From the NCBI GenBank assembly GCA_045132035.1, contig JBGURM010000057.1, positions 1-11,677 of the forward strand: 11,677 nt of DNA, in the 5' to 3' direction. The notes beneath the pieces were generated by a model that was not told where the DNA came from, did not search any database, and was given only the letters and a program-made list of their open reading frames with translations. This DNA is from UBA2450 sp045132035. GTDB taxonomy: Bacteria; Bacillota_I; Bacilli_A; RFN20; CAG-826. Below, in pieces: positions 7,847-11,677 of the stretch (positions are counted from its first letter, which is position 1; every line of letters begins with the position of its first letter). The position numbers and the translations under genes are program-made.

Positions 7847-7860
7847 CTATTACTGGGGTA
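7842..7860. repeat. Inverted repeat TACCCC-N7-GGGGTA
   Basis: A perfect 6-bp inverted repeat with a 7-base centre, overlapping the second TGCATACCC copy. No T tract follows it on the minus strand, so it looks more like a protein-binding site than a terminator for the gene ending at 7899. Confidence 0.5.
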
Positions 7861-7898
7861 AAAATAGCCAAATTGTGTTAAACGCTATAATTGCCATC

Positions 7899-8789
7899 CT
7901 ATTGGAGAATTGTTTTGAGCTCTTTTTTAACATAATCAATGTCTCCATTAGAAAGAATTGGAATAAGCTTTTGTATTTGTTTTTCGGATTTATTCCACCA
8001 TTCAAGCTTTTCTAATAACTCTATCATTTCATCATCAAATCTTTTTCTTACGACTTTGGCGGGGTTACCGACTACTACTGAATAAGGAGGAATATCACTA
8101 CCTACGACAGAGTTAGCGCCAATAATGCAGCCATCACCAATTTGGACACCTGGAAGAATAACAGCATTTTGGCCAATCCAAACATCGTTTCCCACTATTG
8201 TGTCGCCCTTATATGGTAGATCATTCATTTTTGGTGGGTTTTGTTCCCAACCTTTAAAAATATAAAAAGGATAAGTGGAAGCACTATTCATTTGATGGTT
8301 GGCCCCATTCATAACAAATTCTACATTATGACCAATTTGGCAAAACTTACCGATAATGAGCTTATCGCCTAAAAAGTCATAGTGATGAGTCACTCTACTA
8401 GCAAAGTTTTGACCATCATAATATGAATATTTACCGACTTCGATATTTCTAGTAGATGCAATTAATGTTGGTTTTATATAAATAACACTTTCATCTCTAG
8501 ATTTAAGTGGATATATCTTTCGCCAATCTGGTTTATCAGCGTCATGTGCCATATCCATTAGTTTATTGGTCTCAGCATCACTTAAATCTAAGAATTCAGC
8601 AGCATTTACATTAAATGTAAGGATTAACGCTATTACTTTATCAAAAGACATTTCGGTTAATCCTGTTTCAATCTTATTCACCATTGATTTATGGGTGTAA
8701 CCTAAAGCCTCTGCAAATTCTTGCTGAGTCATATTGTTTTCTAGACGAATCTTTTTAATTCTATCTCCTAATACTTTGTATGCTGGCAT
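7899..8789 (-). CDS. XRE-type HTH domain fused to a Vat/CatB-like acetyltransferase
   Basis: Encodes 296 residues. Residues about 8-66 are a Cro/C1-type helix-turn-helix (RLENNMTQQEFAEALGYTHK), expected to bind DNA. Residues about 88-296 are a left-handed beta-helix acetyltransferase of the xenobiotic (streptogramin A/type B chloramphenicol) class. Hexapeptide repeats surround NGANHQMN, where His165 is the expected catalytic base; VWIGQNAVILPGV and VVVGNPAKVVRKRF follow. Family members move acetyl from acetyl-CoA to a hydroxyl, and are usually about 210 residues without a DNA-binding domain. The ATG at 8789 has AAGGAGG ideally placed. The frame runs on to a TTG at 8894, but that stretch contains two operator-like palindromes and is taken as regulatory. 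The substrate is unknown; drug resistance is possible but not shown. Confidence 0.85.
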   Translation of the reverse strand: MPAYKVLGDRIKKIRLENNMTQQEFAEALGYTHKSMVNKIETGLTEMSFDKVIALILTFNVNAAEFLDLSDAETNKLMDMAHDADKPDWRKIYPLKSRDESVIYIKPTLIASTRNIEVGKYSYYDGQNFASRVTHHYDFLGDKLIIGKFCQIGHNVEFVMNGANHQMNSASTYPFYIFKGWEQNPPKMNDLPYKGDTIVGNDVWIGQNAVILPGVQIGDGCIIGANSVVGSDIPPYSVVVGNPAKVVRKRFDDEMIELLEKLEWWNKSEKQIQKLIPILSNGDIDYVKKELKTILQ

Positions 8790-8808
8790 AGTTGCCTCCT
8801 TTTTTACC

Positions 8809-8824
8809 GGGTCGAATTCGACCC
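8809..8824. promoter_or_regulatory. Operator-like palindrome 1 upstream of the XRE-acetyltransferase
   Basis: GGGTCGAATTCGACCC is a perfect 16-bp palindrome about 20 bases before the start codon. It shares the form GGTCGA-N2-TCGACC with a second site at 8855-8868. Such pairs are typical self-regulation sites of XRE-type proteins. Confidence 0.75.
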
Positions 8825-8854
8825 CTTTAGCCACTTTTTTCAAATGGTTAACAT

Positions 8855-8868
8855 GGTCGATTTCGACC
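8855..8868. promoter_or_regulatory. Operator-like palindrome 2 upstream of the XRE-acetyltransferase
   Basis: GGTCGATTTCGACC has perfect 6-bp arms around TT and is centred 45 bp from palindrome 1. A degenerate third copy (GATCGAAAT) lies at 8879-8887, and a TTGACA hexamer on the minus strand at 8889-8894 could be a -35, though no good -10 follows at 16-18 bases. Confidence 0.7.
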
Positions 8869-8922
8869 TCTTTAATTTGATCGAAATATGTCAATTTAAA
8901 CCCACCGAAATTGAGGGGTTTG

Positions 8923-9822
8923 CTAATTAATCTTTTCTAAAAGAAAATCAATGATTTCCTTATTTTCAATTTTAATAATATCAAACATTTTCTTCCCGGC
9001 ATAATTAAAAGATGCTCCAAGCTGGTAACACTCTTCGTTATCAATTATTAAAAATCTATCATGATTATCATCTAATTGTTTGATATTTATTTTTTCATAT
9101 TGAGATTCAAATTTCTCAATTTCCTCTTTTTCAAGTTTTGATAGATGGCTAGAACAAATTGTTAATTTCACTGATTCTTTTTTATTTTTCAAGAATGTAA
9201 AAGCTTTAGCGTCACAATATGGATCAATAAGCACAATAGAACTGTTCGCTTTTCTAATGATTGATGAAATATATTCATACGCATCGTAAAATTGACCCGC
9301 ACTAAAAATTGCTTGTTTTGGTAAATCCGCTTTGCTAATTAACTTAAGGATCTCATCAAACTTTCTGTTTGTTTCATTTTCAAATTCTATTTGTCTATTT
9401 TGGAGTCTAGCAAGAGCGAGCAAAACATCACCATTTTCTAAAATGAATTTGCGCATTTGGATAAACTTTCGTGCTATTTCAACACTCATCTTTGCTGCAA
9501 TATCATTTTTAAGAACACCGGCAAGTGTAATTATTCCTTCTTCTGTATAGACATATGGCAAGTATCTTCTGCCACCATAATTTGAGGTGACATTTTGGAA
9601 CCTCAAGTTTTTAAATTCTTCAGAATTTAGTTGAAAGCAAAAATCGTCCGGAAACCTATTGATGTTTCTTTTCATTTGCTTGTTCAAATTTTTAGTTTCA
9701 ATCTCAAAGAAAAATGCAACATCACTATCAAGCATAACTTGTTGTCCTCTGATGTTATAAATACATTCTTCGATACTTTTGTTTTCGATAGATAATAAAT
9801 CTAGTGGTTGATTATTATTCAT
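8923..9822 (-). CDS. ORF6N-domain protein with a C-terminal PLD-like domain
   Basis: Encodes 299 residues. The N-terminal part (about 16-105) matches the ORF6N domain, a KilA-N-related DNA-binding domain common in phage and mobile-element proteins: RGQQVMLDSDVAFFFEIETK, then NLNKQMKRNINRFPDDFCF and YTEEGIITLAGVL. A helical, probably coiled-coil stretch (about 135-162) follows. The C-terminal part (about 172-298) resembles a phospholipase D-like fold with one variant HKD motif, HDRFLIID (His254, Arg256, Asp261), then GASFN (269-273). Classical enzymes have HxK and usually two motifs, so this half may dimerise as a nuclease or only bind. AGGAGA lies about 9 bases before the ATG. The neighbour is an XRE-acetyltransferase on the same strand, 133 bp downstream with its own operators. 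A phage-defence or regulatory role is inferred from the domain class only. Confidence 0.85.
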   Translation of the reverse strand: MNNNQPLDLLSIENKSIEECIYNIRGQQVMLDSDVAFFFEIETKNLNKQMKRNINRFPDDFCFQLNSEEFKNLRFQNVTSNYGGRRYLPYVYTEEGIITLAGVLKNDIAAKMSVEIARKFIQMRKFILENGDVLLALARLQNRQIEFENETNRKFDEILKLISKADLPKQAIFSAGQFYDAYEYISSIIRKANSSIVLIDPYCDAKAFTFLKNKKESVKLTICSSHLSKLEKEEIEKFESQYEKINIKQLDDNHDRFLIIDNEECYQLGASFNYAGKKMFDIIKIENKEIIDFLLEKIN

Positions 9823-9843
9823 AAAACGGTTCTCCTTTTATCA

Positions 9844-9872
9844 ATTATATTCTACCATAAAATAGAGTATCG
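9844..9872 (-). promoter_or_regulatory. Promoter of the ORF6N gene
   Basis: On the minus strand a perfect TATAAT lies at 9844-9849, 21 bases before the ATG and just ahead of AGGAGA. The -35 position (17 bases) reads CGATAC, a poor match to TTGACA. Confidence 0.5.
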
Positions 9873-9884
9873 TTCTACCATAAA
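9850..9884. repeat. Direct repeat TTCTACCATAAA bracketing the ORF6N promoter spacer
   Basis: Identical 12-base copies at 9850-9861 and 9873-9884, 23 bp apart. One abuts the -10, the other lies just upstream of the -35 position, an arrangement suited to a regulator binding the promoter. Confidence 0.65.
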
Positions 9885-9888
9885 TCAA

Positions 9889-9918
9889 TAAAAAACAGTG
9901 ACTTTGTATCATCACTGT
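9889..9918 (-). terminator. Minus-strand intrinsic terminator with no gene assigned to it
   Basis: ACAGTGA (9895-9901) and TCACTGT (9912-9918) form a 7-bp stem with a 10-base loop. On the minus strand it runs into TTTTTT. The stretch feeding into it (9919-10030) lies after the cysK terminator and holds no protein gene. It is either a backup terminator for cysK or the end of a short RNA. Confidence 0.6.
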
Positions 9919-9947
9919 AATATTTATCCTGAGCCCCTTGTCCAATT

Positions 9948-9978
9948 CGAACACAATGCGTACGATGTTCGTTTTTTT
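9948..9978 (+). terminator. Possible plus-strand hairpin with T7 tail
   Basis: CGAACA (9948-9953) pairs with TGTTCG (9966-9971) across 12 bases and is followed by seven T residues. No plus-strand gene precedes it. The hairpin also spans the first GCGTACG copy, so it could instead be a 24-bp imperfect operator. Confidence 0.3.
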
Positions 9979-10016
9979 AACTCAATTTTGCGTACGGCTA
10001 TCATTTTTTGCGTACG
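9958..10016. repeat. Three copies of GCGTACG, the last two as TTTTGCGTACGG 20 bp apart
   Basis: Copies lie at 9958-9964, 9990-9996 and 10010-10016. The core CGTACG is itself palindromic. The copies fill the 246-bp gap between cysK and the ORF6N gene, which has no supported protein gene. The first copy's context, ACAATGCGTAC, is nearly the same as ACAATGCATAC at 7815-7825 on the far side of the cassette. Confidence 0.6.
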
Positions 10017-10020
10017 GTTA

Positions 10021-10050
10021 ATAAAGAAAAAGACCTTTATTTTAAGGTCT
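10021..10050 (-). terminator. Terminator of cysK
   Basis: AGACCTT (10031-10037) pairs with AAGGTCT (10044-10050) around a 6-base loop. On the minus strand it is followed by TTTTTCTTTATT. It lies 18 bases past the cysK stop codon. Confidence 0.85.
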
Positions 10051-10068
10051 ATTTCTATATATGGTGAT

Positions 10069-10998
10069 TTATTCTTGGAACATCGCTGTGGATAAATATC
10101 TTTCACCAGTGTCTGGCAAGATTACCACAATTGTTTTGCCAGCATTTTCTTCTCTTTGCGCTAATTTGATAGCCGCTTTAATAGCAGCGCCGCTAGAAAT
10201 ACCAACTAACAATCCTTCTGTTCTTGCGGATTCTTTGCCCATTTCCATCGCTTCTTCATTACCGATTGTGATAATTTCATCATAGATAGATGTATCTAGT
10301 GTTTGAGGAACAAATCCCGCACCGATACCTTGAATCTTATGTGGACCTGGTGTGCCTTTAGATAAAACTGGGGAAGTTTCCGGTTCAACTGCCACTACTT
10401 TAACGCTTGGTTTGTTTTCTTTTAAATATTTACCTGTACCCGATAAAGTACCGCCTGTACCTACGCCTGCTACTAGGTAGTCAATATTACCATCTAAATC
10501 TTTGTAGATTTCTGGACCAGTTGTTAAATAGTGGATATTTGGGTTAGCCATATTGGTGAACTGTGAAGGAATAAAGGAATTAGGAATTTCTTTAGCGAGT
10601 TCTTCCGCTTTTGCAATTGCACCTTTCATGCCTTTGCTGCCTTCGGTTAATACTAGTTCCGCACCATAAGCTTTTAAAAGATTTCTTCTTTCAATAGACA
10701 TTGTTTCTGGCATAGTAAGAATAATCTTTAATCCTTTAGAAGCGGCCACCATAGATAAGCCAATACCAGTATTACCTGATGTTGGTTCCACTAAAACTGT
10801 ATCTTTATTGATTAAGCCTTCTTTTTCGGCTTTTTCAATCATGGCTTTAGCAATACGATCTTTCACACTACCACCAGGATTAAAAGATTCAACTTTAGCA
10901 ATAATTCTTGCTTTTAAGTTATATTTGCTTTCTAAATTTGAGAGTTCCACTAATGGGGTGTTACCAATAGTGTCGATTATTTTTTGATAAACTTTCAT
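10069..10998 (-). CDS. cysK: Cysteine synthase A (O-acetylserine sulfhydrylase)
   Basis: Encodes 309 residues, the usual CysK length. The enzyme uses PLP to make L-cysteine from O-acetylserine and sulfide in the cytoplasm. Lys46 in SFNPGGSVKDR is the expected PLP Schiff base. TSGNTG (73-78) is the substrate loop, GTGGT (180-184) holds the PLP phosphate, and GISSG (266-270) contains the Ser that faces the PLP ring. The C-terminus PDTGERYLST is typical. No deletions or missing residues are seen. GAGG lies 8 bases before the ATG, and a consensus promoter lies at 11047-11075. The gene is divergent from an Rrf2 regulator. In Bacilli, CysK can partner an Rrf2 protein (CymR) to sense cysteine precursors, and the same arrangement is plausible here. 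Confidence 0.96.
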   Translation of the reverse strand: MKVYQKIIDTIGNTPLVELSNLESKYNLKARIIAKVESFNPGGSVKDRIAKAMIEKAEKEGLINKDTVLVEPTSGNTGIGLSMVAASKGLKIILTMPETMSIERRNLLKAYGAELVLTEGSKGMKGAIAKAEELAKEIPNSFIPSQFTNMANPNIHYLTTGPEIYKDLDGNIDYLVAGVGTGGTLSGTGKYLKENKPSVKVVAVEPETSPVLSKGTPGPHKIQGIGAGFVPQTLDTSIYDEIITIGNEEAMEMGKESARTEGLLVGISSGAAIKAAIKLAQREENAGKTIVVILPDTGERYLSTAMFQE

Positions 10999-11021
10999 TT
11001 GTTTTTCCTCTTTTTACTATT

Positions 11022-11038
11022 CCTATATGTTTAATAGG
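11022..11038. promoter_or_regulatory. Candidate Rrf2 operator, CCTAT-N7-ATAGG
   Basis: A perfect 5-bp inverted repeat with a 7-base centre. It ends one base before the plus-strand -35 (11039) and lies at about +2 to +18 of the cysK transcript. A dimer bound here would block cysK and could also affect the divergent operon. Assignment to the Rrf2 protein is inferred from position. Confidence 0.45.
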
Positions 11039-11067
11039 TTTACAATATTATAACTCTTTGCTATAAT
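11039..11067 (+). promoter_or_regulatory. Promoter of the kinase-remnant/Rrf2 operon
   Basis: TTTACA (11039-11044), 17 bases, TATAAT (11062-11067): five of six and six of six matches to sigma-A consensus. GAGG follows at 11077-11080, so the leader is about 14 bases. It overlaps the cysK promoter on the other strand. Confidence 0.85.
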
Positions 11068-11075
11068 GGTGTCAA
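11047..11075 (-). promoter_or_regulatory. Consensus promoter of cysK
   Basis: On the minus strand TTGACA (11070-11075), 17 bases, TATAAT (11047-11052): a perfect consensus sigma-A promoter. Such a strong promoter next to a regulator gene suggests that the gene is held down by repression. It is interlocked with the plus-strand promoter at 11039-11067. Confidence 0.88.
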
Positions 11076-11087
11076 CGAGGTAACTCT

Positions 11088-11318
11088 ATGAATAAAAAAG
11101 TATTAACTATGCAAGATATATCCTATCATGGAACAAGTGATGTTTATGCCTCCACATTCCTTAGTGCTTATTTAAGCAATAACGATTTATTAAAATCCAC
11201 TAAGATTGCCGCAAAGTTTGTAGTTAAAGTAATTGAAAATACACTAGACGATCCAAATCATAACTATAGTGTTAAATTTGAGCCATTATTAGTGGACTTT
11301 ATTAAGGAGAATAGATAA
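11088..11318 (+). pseudogene. Internally deleted pyridoxamine/pyridoxal kinase remnant, frame intact
   Basis: The frame encodes 76 residues. The first 12 (MNKKVLTMQDIS) match the N-terminus of bacterial pyridoxamine kinases, which usually read like KKILTIQDIS. The remainder (YHGTSDVYASTFL onward to KFEPLLVDFI) matches the C-terminal 60 or so residues of the same family, where the segment is YHGTGDxxAS with the catalytic Asp. About 200 central residues are missing without a frame change. The usual GTGD is GTSD here. Full-length enzymes phosphorylate vitamin B6 compounds to PLP or its precursors; this product lacks most of the substrate site and should be inactive as a kinase. It still has a consensus promoter, a ribosome site (GAGG) and an intact frame, and it ends 2 bases before the Rrf2 gene, whose ribosome site lies in its last codons. 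It may persist for translational coupling or as a small protein. Family assignment is from memory of conserved motifs. Confidence 0.7.
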
Positions 11319-11320
11319 TT

Positions 11321-11677
11321 ATGAAACTATCTTCTAAAACTATTACCGCCATTAAGATGTTCATCGATTTAGGTGAACACTATGAAGATGGCTATATCTC
11401 TTTAGTGGATATCGCCAATCGAAAAGAATTATCCAAGAAATTCTTAGAACAAATCGTGCCGTTATATAAGGCTAATGGCCTATTACTTGGTACAAGAGGC
11501 AACCAAGGTGGGTATCGTTTAGCTAAATCCCCTAACGAAGTCACTTTAAAAGATATTATCTATGTATCTGAAATTGGACTAGGAAAAGAAAATGTTGGCT
11601 ACGCCCCTATTGATGATTTCTTAAATCAAATAGATAAGCATTTAGAAATCTATTTAGAAAAGAAAACATTAGCCAAT
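11321..11677 (+). CDS. Rrf2-family transcription regulator, 3' end beyond the window
   Basis: 119 codons are visible, starting MKLSSKTITAIKMFIDL. The winged-helix pattern is clear: ISLVDIANRKELSKKFLEQI (residues 26-45), then RGNQGGYRLAKSPNEVTLKDII (59-80), matching Rrf2 proteins such as CymR and IscR. No cysteine is present in the visible part, so the three-Cys iron-sulfur site of IscR is absent. This points to the CymR-like, non-cluster branch, which fits the cysK neighbour. The ribosome site AAGGAG lies inside the preceding frame, which stops 2 bases before this ATG, so translation is probably coupled. The protein likely binds near 11022-11038 and controls both cysK and its own operon. The exact effector cannot be told; O-acetylserine or CysK itself are candidates by analogy. 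Confidence 0.9.
   Translation, partial: MKLSSKTITAIKMFIDLGEHYEDGYISLVDIANRKELSKKFLEQIVPLYKANGLLLGTRGNQGGYRLAKSPNEVTLKDIIYVSEIGLGKENVGYAPIDDFLNQIDKHLEIYLEKKTLAN

Noticed and set aside
8790..8894. 35-residue extension of the acetyltransferase from a TTG
   Set aside because: The ATG at 8789 has a perfect AAGGAGG site, and the extension is made of palindromic operators.
7815..10016. CRISPR array or plasmid-type iterons
   Set aside because: The repeats are 7-12 bases, in twos or threes, without regular spacers of 30-40 bases and without a Cas or replication-initiator gene nearby.
7738..10050. Insertion sequence or integrative element around the two cassette genes
   Set aside because: No transposase, integrase, terminal inverted repeats or target duplication can be seen. 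Only the direct repeats and gene content hint at mobility.
9898..10106. Small plus- and minus-strand frames of 60-65 codons between the ORF6N gene and cysK
   Set aside because: They overlap terminators, repeats and the cysK end, lack ribosome sites, and read as low-complexity or unfamiliar sequence. A minus-strand frame reading HCVRIGQGAQDKYY was considered as a gene remnant, but nothing supports it.
11321..11677. Iron-sulfur Rrf2 regulator (IscR or NsrR type)
   Set aside because: No cysteine occurs in the 119 visible residues, including the region where the three cluster ligands should be.

Overview
The window is AT-rich DNA from a low-GC Gram-positive-type bacterium. Evidence for this is strong AGGAGG-type ribosome sites, consensus sigma-A promoters, short intrinsic terminators, two lipoproteins with Gram-positive-style lipoboxes, and an Rrf2/CysK pair as in Bacilli. 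A host-associated member of the Bacilli/Mollicutes-related lineages (RF39-like or Erysipelotrichia-like) would fit, but no marker gene proves it. Trp is TGG throughout and the proteins are full length under the standard bacterial code. None of the nine complete genes ends in TGA; all stop at TAA or TAG.

Layout. 1-665: 3'-truncated gene for a helical protein of unknown function (minus). 726-1520: a short-chain dehydrogenase (plus), possibly on a leaderless mRNA. 1546-2184: a three-helix membrane protein (minus). 2295-5339: a large lipoprotein with two tandem carbohydrate-binding-like repeats at its C-terminus (minus). 5437-6402: a smaller lipoprotein with an OB-fold-like domain (minus). The 6403-6611 gap holds what looks like the C-terminal stub of a lost plus-strand gene and a shared terminator. 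6612-7655: a diguanylate cyclase with its GGDEF domain first and a GAF-like domain second (minus).

The segment from about 7660 to 10030 looks like accessory DNA. It holds an XRE-type DNA-binding domain fused to a Vat/CatB-type acetyltransferase (7899-8789), preceded by two matching palindromic operators, and an ORF6N/PLD-like protein (8923-9822). Both intergenic flanks carry direct repeats and hairpins, including related GCRTAC repeats spaced 20 bp apart. These two proteins are typical of phage, defence or mobile-element cargo, but no integrase or transposase is visible.

10069-11677 is a sulfur/cysteine control region. cysK (minus) faces a plus-strand pair: a 76-residue internally deleted relative of pyridoxamine kinase, and, 2 bases later, an Rrf2-family regulator that runs off the window. 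The two promoters are near-consensus and interlocked: the -10 of one lies beside the -35 of the other, so RNA polymerase can probably use only one at a time. A CCTAT-N7-ATAGG inverted repeat abuts them. By analogy with CymR/CysK in Bacilli, the Rrf2 protein probably controls cysK and its own operon from this site, but the sequence alone does not prove it.

Most genes appear to be transcribed singly, each with its own terminator or promoter. The only clear operon is the kinase remnant plus the Rrf2 gene.
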